From Bin80 sp965261255 (lineage in GTDB: Bacteria; Bacteroidota; Rhodothermia; Rhodothermales; Bin80): DNA of 64,000 bases. The stretch covers positions 310,001-374,000 of the forward strand of contig CBDHCQ010000004.1 of the NCBI GenBank assembly GCA_965261255.1, given 5' to 3'. The number at the start of each line of letters is the position of its first letter. Within the stretch, counting starts at the first letter, position 1. The notes below the pieces were generated by a model. The model was not told where the DNA came from. It searched no databases and was given only the letters and a program-made list of their open reading frames with translations. Of the stretch, positions 16,247-25,110 are shown one piece after another. The translations under genes and the position numbers were made by a program.

Positions 16247-17530
16247 ATGAAACGTATTTTTCCAATTGTGAGCTGGTTGCTACTAGTTCTGATTCTTGCA
16301 GCCGCCGATGGTTGTGGGAGCGATCCGAATGTTGAAGGTGCTCGTCTGGATCTGCGAAACAAGGACTATGATCGCGCACTAACCAACATCAACAAGGCTT
16401 TGGAAAATAATCCAGACAACCTGGATGCGTTGATACTGAAGGGGGATATTATTTTCGAGATGTTGCCCGACGTATATGACCAGGACGAGCGAACGGCCTA
16501 TATCGGAGAGTTACTTGGCGCATACGCCCAGTCTGTAATGCTGGATTCCGCTAATGCTTCACACAAAGACAGCCGGCTTGCCATCCTCTACGCCAATGAG
16601 TTCACCTCTGCGATGGCAATTTATGAGGATGCAGAGCAGTTGGGTGGAAAGGAACGTGCGAGAGGGTTCGTCGCGGCTGCACGTCGATTCCGGAACGCTT
16701 CAATGGTGGCTCCAGATTCCATGGATGCTTTCATAAATGAAGCCTATGCATATTACGGTGCTGGAATGGCTCGTGATGCCGCAGACACCTTTGAGGCTGC
16801 TATTGCCAGTGGGCATACCAATCGCGAGCTGTTCATTCAATTGGCGCGGACCTATGAATTGATTGCAACTGAGTCGGCAGATCCCCAGGCGCAACCTGGA
16901 TATTATCGTGAAGCAGTCAGGACGCTCAGCGAAGCACATGAACGTTATCCAGACGACGGCGAAATCCGAAAACTCCTCCTGAATGCATATGCTATGGCGG
17001 ATATGAGTGACGCTGCATTGTCCTTTTTTGAAGAGGTGCATCCATTGGAGAGAGACAATAAAATATTTCTCTATAACTATGGCACATTGCTACTGCGCCA
17101 GCAGAATTACGAGAGGGCCATAGAAATGCTGTCGGAGGCGGTTGTCCTTGATTCGGCTTACACGAATGCGTTGTTCAACCTTGGGGCAGCCTACGTTAAC
17201 AGCGGTTTCAGTGTGGATGAGCGCTACCAGGCCGTGGAAGACTCATTACAGAATAGCAGCAGGTTCGCCTCCCAGCAAATTACTGAGATGGAAACCCGGA
17301 GGGATGAACTTGGACAGTTGAAGCAGCAGTTATTCGGACAGGCGATCAGATACTTTGAAGCAGCCAATGATCTGGTCGAGCGTGATCTGGGAGATACCAG
17401 CGAGATATGTGACGCGCTATACAGGGCGTATATGCAGACCAATCAGCGTTCTCGCGCGGAAGAGGCCCGGATCTGTGCTGAACGACAGGGCACTCGAGCT
17501 ATGCCCGAGCGATCGGAGGACCGCTTTTAA
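16247..17530 (+). CDS. TPR-repeat lipoprotein
   Basis: The product has 427 residues. The N-terminus has a hydrophobic stretch (IVSWLLLVLILAAADGC) ending in a probable lipidated Cys23. The mature part contains several tetratricopeptide-like repeats, for example NKDYDRALTNINKALENNP near 38-56 and QQNYERAIEMLSEAVVLD, TNALFNLGAAYVNSG near 285-320. A Gln/Arg-rich coiled segment lies near 340-370. TPR lipoproteins are scaffolds in the periplasm or at the outer membrane; no specific partner is evident. The next gene starts 16 bases downstream. Confidence 0.85.
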   Translation: MKRIFPIVSWLLLVLILAAADGCGSDPNVEGARLDLRNKDYDRALTNINKALENNPDNLDALILKGDIIFEMLPDVYDQDERTAYIGELLGAYAQSVMLDSANASHKDSRLAILYANEFTSAMAIYEDAEQLGGKERARGFVAAARRFRNASMVAPDSMDAFINEAYAYYGAGMARDAADTFEAAIASGHTNRELFIQLARTYELIATESADPQAQPGYYREAVRTLSEAHERYPDDGEIRKLLLNAYAMADMSDAALSFFEEVHPLERDNKIFLYNYGTLLLRQQNYERAIEMLSEAVVLDSAYTNALFNLGAAYVNSGFSVDERYQAVEDSLQNSSRFASQQITEMETRRDELGQLKQQLFGQAIRYFEAANDLVERDLGDTSEICDALYRAYMQTNQRSRAEEARICAERQGTRAMPERSEDRF

Positions 17531-17546
17531 TCAACTCATCCAATCC

Positions 17547-18692
17547 ATGCGTTTTGCAACGCTGGCTGTGCACGCTGGCCAGAGCCCGGACCAGACAACC
17601 GGGGCAGTTATGCCCCCTATATATCAAACGGCAACGTACGTGCAGCCTCCCGAGGGCGAGACAACAGCATACGAATATGGGCGGGCGGCCAATCCAACAA
17701 GGACAGTACTTGAGAACAATCTTGCGGGTCTGGAAGGTGCATCGCATGGCATAGCCTTCGCGTCTGGAATGTCTGCGACGGATGCAATTCTGCGAGCATT
17801 GCGTCCAGGGGATCATATTGTTGCCTCAGAGGACATGTATGGAGGCAACTATCGCTATCTGAAGCTGGTGCTGGCTCCGATGGGTGTACGTGTTACCTTT
17901 ACTGACCTGACAAGAGTAGATGTGCTTGCGCAGGCAGTTACTTCTCAGACGAAAGTAATCTGGGTCGAATCTCCGACAAATCCATTGATCCAGATTGTTG
18001 ACCTTAGCGCAGTTTGTGCGTGTGCGCAATCGGTTGGGGCGGCCGTAGTTGTTGATAATACCTTCGCCTCGCCATACTTGCAGCAACCACTTTCTTTAGG
18101 GGCAGACATGGTCCTGCATTCAACGACAAAATACCTGGGTGGCCATTCGGATATCGTAGGAGGCGTCGTTTGTACCAACAGCCAGAAATGGGCGGAGCAT
18201 CTACGGTTCCAGGTCAAATGTGTGGGAGCGATTCCTGGGCCGATGGATTGTTTTTTGGCGCTTCGAGGCACAAAAACTCTTCACATCCGAATGGAGCGTC
18301 ATTGCACTAATGCTCGAAAGATTGCAGCGTATCTGGACGGACATCCCAAGGTCGTACAGGTTAACTACCCCGGACTGGAATCGCATCCAGGACATGTCTT
18401 GGCTAAGTCACAAATGAATGATTTTGGCGGCATGCTGTCCATGACGCTCAAGACATCCTCATCAAGCGAGGCGAGGAGGGTATTGCGATCGCTGTGTGTG
18501 TTCGCTTTCGCAGAGAGCCTTGGTGGAGTAGAAAGCCTTGCAGGACATCCGGCGACCATGTCACACGGCGCTCTTAGCTCAGAAGAGCGGGCCAGGCTAG
18601 GAGTGACGGATAATCTGGTTCGGTTATCTGTCGGAATTGAGGACCCTGAGGACTTGCTGGAGGACCTGGAGCAGGCGCTCAGTCAGATTTAG
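17547..18692 (+). CDS. Cys/Met-metabolism PLP enzyme (cystathionine gamma-synthase/lyase type)
   Basis: The ATG at 17547 gives 381 residues, the usual length, beginning MRFATLAVHAGQSPD. The frame extends further upstream but only inside the TPR gene. Trans-sulfuration enzymes are PLP-dependent; the Schiff-base lysine is Lys195 in HSTTKYLGGHSD, and the family blocks YEYGRAANPTR, SGMSATDAI and ESLGGVESLAGHP are present. Cystathionine gamma-synthase, gamma-lyase, beta-lyase and O-acylhomoserine sulfhydrylase cannot be told apart by eye. The neighbouring dapF shares the aspartate pathway, so methionine synthesis is a reasonable guess. Confidence 0.92.
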   Translation: MRFATLAVHAGQSPDQTTGAVMPPIYQTATYVQPPEGETTAYEYGRAANPTRTVLENNLAGLEGASHGIAFASGMSATDAILRALRPGDHIVASEDMYGGNYRYLKLVLAPMGVRVTFTDLTRVDVLAQAVTSQTKVIWVESPTNPLIQIVDLSAVCACAQSVGAAVVVDNTFASPYLQQPLSLGADMVLHSTTKYLGGHSDIVGGVVCTNSQKWAEHLRFQVKCVGAIPGPMDCFLALRGTKTLHIRMERHCTNARKIAAYLDGHPKVVQVNYPGLESHPGHVLAKSQMNDFGGMLSMTLKTSSSSEARRVLRSLCVFAFAESLGGVESLAGHPATMSHGALSSEERARLGVTDNLVRLSVGIEDPEDLLEDLEQALSQI

Positions 18693-18735
18693 AGGATCAG
18701 TAACGATCCGACCGCTTGGCAGAACTCACCTAGGA

Positions 18736-20820
18736 CTACTGTTGAGGCAGTAGATCCGTTCGTAAATCTTCAATTTTGGCGGATTCACGCAGCGAGGAGA
18801 TCCAATCCCTTAGCATAGCACTCTGCTGCTCTCTGGACAGGTCAGCCACTAGGCTGCTCAGTTCGTCGTCTGAAATCTCGGCTGGCTCAAACACATCTGT
18901 TACGCGCACTACATAAGTACCATTCTCCCCTTCGATCACCCCGGAATCTCCTTCCGATTCCAGGCCCAGCACTATACCAACAAAATGATAATCTCGTCCT
19001 AATCCGCTAATGATGGGACTCTGGAATGATACGCCAGATGCAATTTGTGGAGTAACGCCGAGTGCATCAGCAAGACCATCGTATCCGCCAGTCTCATATG
19101 CTTCCTGTAGTCGGGCAACCTGATAGTCACGCTTTTTCTGGAGGAGGGCCAACTGCCTTACCTGGAGTTCAACTGTTTCAAACGGCTCATATCCGGCTTC
19201 TTCAATGTCAACCACTTGGACCACGAGAGCCACCTCATCAAGCTCAATAACGGGGCTGATATCTCCGACATCTGAATCACGCAGAAAAGCTTCCATCGCG
19301 AAACTCTGACCAAATCCGGGGATCGCCGTCTGCCCGTCCTGGACCTGCAAGACCTGGAGTTCAATGTTTCGCCGGCTGGCCTCGCCCACGAAATCCCCCT
19401 CCTCGTCGGCGTAGTAGGCCAGGTCTTCCAGTGATTCCTGGATGCTGTTCAGCGTCGCGACAGAGGCGTCAATAGTGTAGGCCAGTTGTGCCAGTTGCAC
19501 ATCCACTGTTGCGCGGTGGTTAACTTCAATCAGGTGTAAACCAAAATCTGTTTCGACCGGGCCGACAAGGGTTCCGACATTTGCACCGAAGGCAGCCTCC
19601 TCAAAAGGCGCCACCATTCTGCCAGGCCCAAACCATCCCAGGTCTCCACCATTGGAGCCGCTGCCAGGATCATCACTCACTTGTGCGGCAACCGCGGCAA
19701 AATCCTCACCGGCCTGTATTCTTCTCCGAATATCCTGTAATGCGGCCGGGTTTTCTTTATCGTTCAGGAGAATGTGACGGGCCCGGACATGCGTGTCTTC
19801 TGCGGGGCGTGTGTCGGTGACTTTGATGAGCTGTGCCTGGCCGTTCACGATCACCGGTCCGATTACTTCACCGACTTGGGGCACGTCACCCTGTTCAAAT
19901 AATTCGCTCGCTATTTCAGGTGCTAAGGTGGACGCGCCACGAAAATTGTCGGACCAGCCAATTTCACTCCCCGACTGAGCAAGGAATAACGAATCGTTTT
20001 CAGCTTCTTCAAGTCCCTGTTGCAGGCGTTCAAGTTCTCGCATGATCGCAAGGGTATCCTCGCTAGCAGGTAGCCGCGACAGCGATGCAATCTGAATGGA
20101 GTACAGGCGTTCACGTGCATAGTCTTCGCGATTATCTGAATAATATCGCGATACATCACGGTCAGTCACGGAAACTAAAGAGTCAGGCACATCCGCATAC
20201 TGCAGGAGGAAGAATTCAGCATTCGCACTTTTTTGCTCCAGCCTCCAACGCCATCGTGCATCCGCCTCCGAGACGCGCTCTGAGTCTTCCAGAAGCCTAT
20301 TAAACCGCTCTTCGCGGCGGGAAAGCCGAATAAACTGTTCTATCTGAATCAGCGTCGGCTGCTGTGCAGGATCGTCAATTACGTTCTGAAGAAGTGCACG
20401 ATTAATGCCACCGGCGCCATCGGAAAAATTCTGGCGTATGAGCCAGTGGGGGTTTTCGCCAAGGATCAGTTCTCTGACCTCGGCGTCACTGACCGTAACA
20501 CCGATATCGTCCATTACGTGTTCGCGCAGACTGTTTTCCACCAAAGCATTGAAGGCCCGTTCACGTTCGAGCTCTAATTGCTGTGGTGTTACATTGCCGT
20601 TGCTGGTCCGCCTGACCTGTTCAAGTTGCGCTTCCAGTTGCCGACTGTAAACCTCGCGGGTGATGGGATCGCCATCAACGATAATGACCTTGCCCAGGGG
20701 ATCAGTGCCGATAGTATCGAAAACACCAGAGTCCTGGAGCACCCACAGGCCGCCGAAGGAGATCACGAGAACCCACAGGACTACGCCTGTGTTCTCCCGC
20801 ATACGATTCATTGTACCCAT
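18736..20820 (-). CDS. PpiD/SurA-like periplasmic peptidyl-prolyl isomerase
   Basis: The product has 694 residues. A single N-terminal membrane anchor (about residues 10-30, TGVVLWVLVISFGGLWVL) is followed by a SurA_N-like helical domain (about 45-260) and a parvulin domain starting at HVRARHILLNDKE (about 345) and including GSGSNGGDLGWFGPGRMV. The remainder resembles a second PPIase-like region. It is probably an inner-membrane-anchored chaperone assisting outer-membrane protein folding, as PpiD does. It lies downstream of rplU-rpmA on the same strand with 43 bases between, so it may be part of that transcript. Confidence 0.9.
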   Translation of the reverse strand: MGTMNRMRENTGVVLWVLVISFGGLWVLQDSGVFDTIGTDPLGKVIIVDGDPITREVYSRQLEAQLEQVRRTSNGNVTPQQLELERERAFNALVENSLREHVMDDIGVTVSDAEVRELILGENPHWLIRQNFSDGAGGINRALLQNVIDDPAQQPTLIQIEQFIRLSRREERFNRLLEDSERVSEADARWRWRLEQKSANAEFFLLQYADVPDSLVSVTDRDVSRYYSDNREDYARERLYSIQIASLSRLPASEDTLAIMRELERLQQGLEEAENDSLFLAQSGSEIGWSDNFRGASTLAPEIASELFEQGDVPQVGEVIGPVIVNGQAQLIKVTDTRPAEDTHVRARHILLNDKENPAALQDIRRRIQAGEDFAAVAAQVSDDPGSGSNGGDLGWFGPGRMVAPFEEAAFGANVGTLVGPVETDFGLHLIEVNHRATVDVQLAQLAYTIDASVATLNSIQESLEDLAYYADEEGDFVGEASRRNIELQVLQVQDGQTAIPGFGQSFAMEAFLRDSDVGDISPVIELDEVALVVQVVDIEEAGYEPFETVELQVRQLALLQKKRDYQVARLQEAYETGGYDGLADALGVTPQIASGVSFQSPIISGLGRDYHFVGIVLGLESEGDSGVIEGENGTYVVRVTDVFEPAEISDDELSSLVADLSREQQSAMLRDWISSLRESAKIEDLRTDLLPQQ

Positions 20821-20863
20821 TGGGCAACTATAGCTTTATGCTTGCTTAAATCCTGATGAAAAC

Positions 20864-21130
20864 TCAGACCTGAGCAACAAGAGGATCCACATGTACAATC
20901 TTGCGGTCATTACGTCCGCTTGCAAAACGAACAACACCTGTCGTACGGGCAAAGAGTGTATCATCACCTCCCCGGCCGACATTATCGCCTGGATGGACGC
21001 GGGTGCCTCGTTGCCGCACGATGATGCCACCGGCCAGGATCTGTTGTCCGGCATAAACCTTGACACCAAGCATCTTGGGCTTGGAGTCACGGCCATTCTT
21101 GGTGGAGCCTACGCCTTTCTTATGTGCCAT
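20864..21130 (-). CDS. rpmA: 50S ribosomal protein L27
   Basis: The 88-residue product has the L27 signature MAHKKGVGSTKNGRDS and GGIIVRQRGTRVHPG. L27 sits near the peptidyl-transferase centre. The N-terminus begins directly with the mature sequence and lacks the cleavable extension seen in Firmicutes. It follows rplU by 10 bases, as in almost all bacteria. Confidence 0.98.
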   Translation of the reverse strand: MAHKKGVGSTKNGRDSKPKMLGVKVYAGQQILAGGIIVRQRGTRVHPGDNVGRGGDDTLFARTTGVVRFASGRNDRKIVHVDPLVAQV

Positions 21131-21140
21131 AACTATTTGG

Positions 21141-21467
21141 TCAGTCTGTTTCGCCAGTGGAAAGTGACGAGATCCGAATTTGTGTATACCGTTGGCGGTG
21201 GCCCCGCTTGACCTTGTACCGCTTGCGGCGCTTTTTCTTAAAGACGATGATCTTATCCCCCCTAACGTGTTGGATTACCTCTCCAGACACATGCGCGCCA
21301 TCTACGTGAGGGCGCCCCACCTTAACCTTATCACCATCGGCGAGTAAGAGGACCTCTGGGAATTGGAGTGTATCTCCTTCGTTGGCCCCGGCGGTGTATG
21401 GGATAAAAAGTGTATCCTTTTCAGCGACGCGATACTGCTTTCCGCTGATGCTGACAACTGCAAACAT
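21141..21467 (-). CDS. rplU: 50S ribosomal protein L21
   Basis: The 108-residue product starts MFAVVSISGKQYRVAEKD, the standard L21 opening, and contains VGRPHVDGAHV and the basic KKKRRKRYKVKRGHRQRYT block. The last dozen residues (ISSLSTGETD) form the usual short tail. The 96-base upstream spacer shared with the divergent FAH gene holds the promoter of the rplU-rpmA operon; I see a small GCGC...GCGC inverted repeat there but no clear leader RNA. Confidence 0.98.
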   Translation of the reverse strand: MFAVVSISGKQYRVAEKDTLFIPYTAGANEGDTLQFPEVLLLADGDKVKVGRPHVDGAHVSGEVIQHVRGDKIIVFKKKRRKRYKVKRGHRQRYTQIRISSLSTGETD

Positions 21468-21566
21468 TGATTACCTACTTTGCTTGTGGAGCGCTTTTAT
21501 TGGCGCGAAAGTTTTCCGGCGGCCCAATGAAATATCCATACACAAAAATAGTTCCCTTCTGATTTG

Positions 21567-22220
21567 ATGACACTGATCAACCCATCCACGAAGGAACGCC
21601 TGCATGTGGGCAAGGTGTTGTGCATTGGGCGCAATTATGCTCGACATGCGGCGGAGATGGGATCTTCTGTTCCCAAGAGTCCCGTAGTATTCCTTAAGCC
21701 GTCGACTGCGATCGTGCGCACGCAGGGTACTGTGGTGCTTCCTGCTATGACTTCTGATGTACACCACGAAGTGGAGTTGGTGGTCGTGATCGGACCGGGC
21801 GGCAGGAATATACGAGAATCCGAAGCACTTGATCATGTGATGGCATATGCCGTGGGGCTCGATATGACCGCGAGGGACTTGCAGTCCGAAGCAAAGAAGA
21901 AAGGGAAACCATGGAGCATCGCAAAGGGATTTGATACGTTCGCACCGCTTGGACCGCTGGTCCCGGCAGATAAAGTTGCTGATCCTCAGACGCTGACGCT
22001 ATCACTCAAAGTAAATGGTATGGTCAGGCAGCATGGGCACACGGGAGACATGATTTTCACTGTTGCCCGTCTCATATCATACTGTTCAAGGGTGTTCACA
22101 CTGGAGCCGGGAGATCTGCTGTATACCGGTACGCCGGAAGGTGTGGGTACGGTGACATCGGGAGATCAACTGGAAGCAGACTGTACAGGATTGCCGTCAC
22201 TCACAGTTACAGTTGTCTGA
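21567..22220 (+). CDS. Fumarylacetoacetate hydrolase (FAH) family protein
   Basis: With the ATG at 21567 the product has 217 residues, the size of short FAH-family enzymes such as YcgM/FAHD1 (acylpyruvate hydrolase or oxaloacetate decarboxylase). Visible family parts are CIGRNYARHAAEMG, the metal-binding HHEVELVVVIG, GLDMTARDLQ and LLYTGTPEGVG near the end. It is cytoplasmic and Mg-dependent. The gene converges on the threonine aldolase gene and the two coding regions overlap by 14 bases at their 3' ends. Confidence 0.92.
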   Translation: MTLINPSTKERLHVGKVLCIGRNYARHAAEMGSSVPKSPVVFLKPSTAIVRTQGTVVLPAMTSDVHHEVELVVVIGPGGRNIRESEALDHVMAYAVGLDMTARDLQSEAKKKGKPWSIAKGFDTFAPLGPLVPADKVADPQTLTLSLKVNGMVRQHGHTGDMIFTVARLISYCSRVFTLEPGDLLYTGTPEGVGTVTSGDQLEADCTGLPSLTVTVV

Positions 22221-23226
22221 GCGCGCGTGCGATTGACTCGACCGCAGTTTCAATATCCGCAGAGCACACATCCCTGTGGACGGTAGCCCGTATTGTTGTC
22301 GGCCCGACGGGCACCATAGCGACTCCTTCGGAATGTAGGTGTTTTAGCAAAGGACCTGTCGGTTGTTCCCGCAAATTGATGAGTACGATGTTTGTATCTG
22401 GAGAGCGCACATCAACGCTGTCCATTTTGGCCAGCCCCTCTGCCAGGTGTCGGGCATTGGCATGATCCTGCTCCAAATCCACCAGGTGGTGCTCCAGGGC
22501 GTAAAGGCCGGCTGCGGCCAAGACCCCCAATTGCCGCATGCCTGCTCCCAATTCTTTTCGACGCCGATGCGCACGCTCAACGGCCTCTCTAGTACCAGCA
22601 AAGACTGATCCCACCGGCGCGCCCAATCCCTTTGATAGACACACGGTGACCGTGTCAAAAGGGGCCGCGTATTCCTCTACCGGAATGCCTGTTGCGACCG
22701 AGGCATTCCACAGTCTAGCACCGTCAAGGTGGCAAGACAGTCCGCGGCTGTGCGCATAATCCGCCAGATCTGTCAGTGCCGGGAGCGGATAAAGCAGTCC
22801 GCCGGCGATATTAAGTGTATTCTCCAGGCATAACAGGGCGGAGCGAGACTCCCAGTAGTGTCCGTGTCGTAACGCACCCTGCAACTGCTCCTTGGTGAAT
22901 CTGCCGTCCCGGCCATTGATGGGATGTAGTGTGACCCCGCACAAGCTGCTGGCCGAACCAGACTCATAGTTGAAAATGTGACTTTGTCGCTCAAGAATCA
23001 CTTCGTCCCCCGGGCGGGTGTGAACGTAAATACCCAGTTGATTTCCCATCATGCCCGAAGGAACGAAGAGGGCAGCCTCCTTGCCGAGCATAGCGGCTAC
23101 GGTGTTCTGCAATGCGATGGCCGTTGGGTCTTCCCCGAACACATCATCTCCCACCTCGGCTGCTGCCATGGCACGACGCATACCCGGAGAGGGGCGTGTA
23201 ACCGTGTCACTGCGCAGGTCAACCAT
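22207..23226 (-). CDS. Low-specificity threonine aldolase (beta-eliminating-lyase family)
   Basis: The product has 339 residues. The enzyme is PLP-dependent and splits threonine or allo-threonine into glycine and acetaldehyde. Diagnostic parts are MVDLRSDTVTRPSPGMR, GDDVFGEDPTA, FVPSGMMGNQ, CHLDGARLWNA and the PLP lysine in VCLSKGLGAPVGS. Its ATG overlaps the greA stop by one base (TAATG), so translation is coupled to greA. The 3' end overlaps the convergent FAH gene. Confidence 0.94.
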   Translation of the reverse strand: MVDLRSDTVTRPSPGMRRAMAAAEVGDDVFGEDPTAIALQNTVAAMLGKEAALFVPSGMMGNQLGIYVHTRPGDEVILERQSHIFNYESGSASSLCGVTLHPINGRDGRFTKEQLQGALRHGHYWESRSALLCLENTLNIAGGLLYPLPALTDLADYAHSRGLSCHLDGARLWNASVATGIPVEEYAAPFDTVTVCLSKGLGAPVGSVFAGTREAVERAHRRRKELGAGMRQLGVLAAAGLYALEHHLVDLEQDHANARHLAEGLAKMDSVDVRSPDTNIVLINLREQPTGPLLKHLHSEGVAMVPVGPTTIRATVHRDVCSADIETAVESIARALRQL

Positions 23227-23702
23227 TATCCATCTCGTGTGATTTCCAGAACTTTCAAATGCAGCTCCCCCGCGGGCACATGAACAATGGCCTCGTCTCC
23301 TGTGCTTTTACCGAGAAGTCCTTTTCCGATTGGACTGGTAATTGAGATCAGCCCCCTGGATACATCTGCTTCCGGTGCAGAAACGAGTTTTACGGCTTTC
23401 TCCCGTTCTGTACGCAAGTTCTTGTAGCGCACGGTTGACAGTATACGGGCTGTTGAAGTGTCAACCTGTTCCTCGTCAATCAGGCGCGCGTTAGCCAAGG
23501 TTTCCTGCATTTGGGCAATACGTGCCTCGAGCTTTCCCTGCGCCTCTTTGGCGGCATCGTACTCAGCGTTCTCCGATAGATCACCATGTGCACGCGCATC
23601 CGCTATCTCGCCAGAGATGCGTTTACGATCTACAGTGCGTGCATGATGGAGATCTTTCTTGAGTTTCTTGAGGGCTTCTTCAGTTAGATAAACAACGGCC
23701 AT
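23226..23702 (-). CDS. greA: Transcription elongation factor GreA
   Basis: The product has 158 residues, the normal size. The N-terminal coiled coil contains LTEEALKKLKKDLHHA, ARAHGDLSENAEYDAAKEAQG (the acidic DLSENAEYD tip that rescues backtracked RNA polymerase) and the C-terminal FKBP-like domain contains VSAPEADVSRGLISITSPIGKGLLGK. It heads a two-gene unit with the threonine aldolase. Confidence 0.97.
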   Translation of the reverse strand: MAVVYLTEEALKKLKKDLHHARTVDRKRISGEIADARAHGDLSENAEYDAAKEAQGKLEARIAQMQETLANARLIDEEQVDTSTARILSTVRYKNLRTEREKAVKLVSAPEADVSRGLISITSPIGKGLLGKSTGDEAIVHVPAGELHLKVLEITRDG

Positions 23703-23723
23703 TCAGTGAATTCATTTGAGATG

Positions 23724-24290
23724 CTACCATCCCACACGTCGTTTGGTGGGGCGGGATGGTCGTTCTTCTGGTGTGACAGGAGTGGATACCACGGGTTCGC
23801 CTGAAATACGTCGGGCAGCCCAGTAGGCTCCATTCCAATACGGATCGTCCAGTCTTGCAATGGATACTCCATCATCTGGCCAGGAATGCACAAACTCCCG
23901 GGAACCAAGATAAACCCCTACGTGCCTCGGCATACTTGTGGGTCGAAAGAATACAATATCCCCAGGCATGAGGGATGAGCGCGGGATCTCCTCCCCAAAC
24001 CCCAATTGTCGTGCAGTAGAATGTGGAAGGGATATTCCCATTATCTGGTCAGCAATGACCAAAACAAGTCCTGGAGCATCTATCCCGGATCGGGAACTGC
24101 CGCCCTCGAGGTGTGGAGTACCTTGCCAGGAAGTTGCCAATGTGCGCAACTCGGACTCAACAGCGGCCGAGGGTGTGGCACCGGTTGTCGAAACCGTTTC
24201 CTGTCGTGTAACGAGCGTCTGCGGATTGTAGCAGCCTGCAAGGCAAACTACACCGATCAAGACGATAGGTACATACATGGAATGATACAT
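23724..24290 (-). CDS. NlpC/P60-like lipoprotein lacking the catalytic cysteine
   Basis: From the ATG at 24290 the product has 188 residues; an in-frame GTG at 24317 would add nine. The N-terminus (MYVPIVLIGVVCLAGC) is a lipoprotein signal. The rest matches the NlpC/P60 endopeptidase domain: WQGTPHLEGGSSRSGID, LMPGDIVFFRP, and PRHVGVYLGSREFVHS with the conserved His. The position that carries the nucleophile (normally DCSGF) reads DAPGL, coded GAT GCT CCA GGA CTT, so the enzyme lacks its Cys and is unlikely to cleave peptidoglycan. It may act as a cell-wall-binding or regulatory pseudo-enzyme. The frame is intact, which argues against decay. Confidence 0.85.
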   Translation of the reverse strand: MYHSMYVPIVLIGVVCLAGCYNPQTLVTRQETVSTTGATPSAAVESELRTLATSWQGTPHLEGGSSRSGIDAPGLVLVIADQIMGISLPHSTARQLGFGEEIPRSSLMPGDIVFFRPTSMPRHVGVYLGSREFVHSWPDDGVSIARLDDPYWNGAYWAARRISGEPVVSTPVTPEERPSRPTKRRVGW

Positions 24291-24410
24291 TTTACCGGCC
24301 GGCAGTATAACGGTCACATAGAGAGCGCACTATCTTTTTAGGATCAAGCGCGACTGTTGAGTAGTACACTCAGACAGCAAATTCGGTTCACAATATTACA
24401 CAAGGTTGCC

Positions 24411-24929
24411 ATGCCGTACCCGGAGCATTTTGTTTCCCCAATGCGTCAGGAGCTTACTCGACTAGGTGTTGAGGAGTTGAAAACTGCCGCGGATGTTGAC
24501 ACTGCGTTTGATATGGGTTCAGATCAAACACAGCTTCTCGTAATCAATTCTGTATGCGGATGTGCGGCAGCTATGGCGCGACCAGCTGTTGCCTTGGCAA
24601 TGCAGCATACAACAAAGCCAGATCGGATGGTGACTGTTTTTGCCGGACAGGATCTTGAGGCAACCGTCCGTGCACGTGATTATCTGGTAGGTATTCCCCC
24701 TTCCTCTCCCTTCATGGCCCTGATCAAAGGGGGAGATGTAGCGTACGTAATTGAACGGAGGCACATTGAGGGGCGTAGCGCCCAAGCTATCGCGCTGGAT
24801 CTGGTTGGAGCATTCGACCGATTTTGTGGGACGGACGCTACGGCGGACGATGGCCCGGAAAGCCCAGAAACGATGGGCAATTACGACGAGAATCCAATAT
24901 CCTCCACATTTCGTTCGATAATGCGCTGA
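24411..24929 (+). CDS. Bacilliredoxin, BrxA/BrxB (YphP/YqiW) family
   Basis: The ATG at 24411 gives 172 residues starting MPYPEHFVSPMRQEL, the family N-terminus. The upstream extension to 24357 is not conserved-looking. The active-site motif is NSVCGCAAAMARP (CGC). Bacilliredoxins remove bacillithiol from proteins or act as thiol-disulfide oxidoreductases; the family is common in Bacteroidota and Firmicutes. The C-terminal ~30 residues (DATADDGPESPE...) are acidic and longer than usual. Sequence homologous to the spacer between the two choice-of-anchor-B genes starts right after its stop. Confidence 0.9.
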   Translation: MPYPEHFVSPMRQELTRLGVEELKTAADVDTAFDMGSDQTQLLVINSVCGCAAAMARPAVALAMQHTTKPDRMVTVFAGQDLEATVRARDYLVGIPPSSPFMALIKGGDVAYVIERRHIEGRSAQAIALDLVGAFDRFCGTDATADDGPESPETMGNYDENPISSTFRSIMR

Positions 24930-25110
24930 GCGCAGCCCCGCTCCGCAGTTACCGATGCGCTCGTGCCAGCGGGGATAGATCGGCTCTATTCGTGTAGTGC
25001 GCAACAACCATTACGGGCCGGTGCACTGTGAGCACACCGACCCGTTTCGAGGGATCCGGCCTTGAAAACCCGGAGACGAACCCCGGCTGTAGATTGAGCG
25101 TGTTTTCGGA

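Noticed and set aside
20864..21211. Plus-strand frame across rpmA and rplU
   Set aside because: Antisense to two certain ribosomal protein genes.
21468..21566. L21 leader RNA between rplU and the FAH gene
   Set aside because: Only a short GCGC inverted repeat is present; not enough to claim a structured leader.
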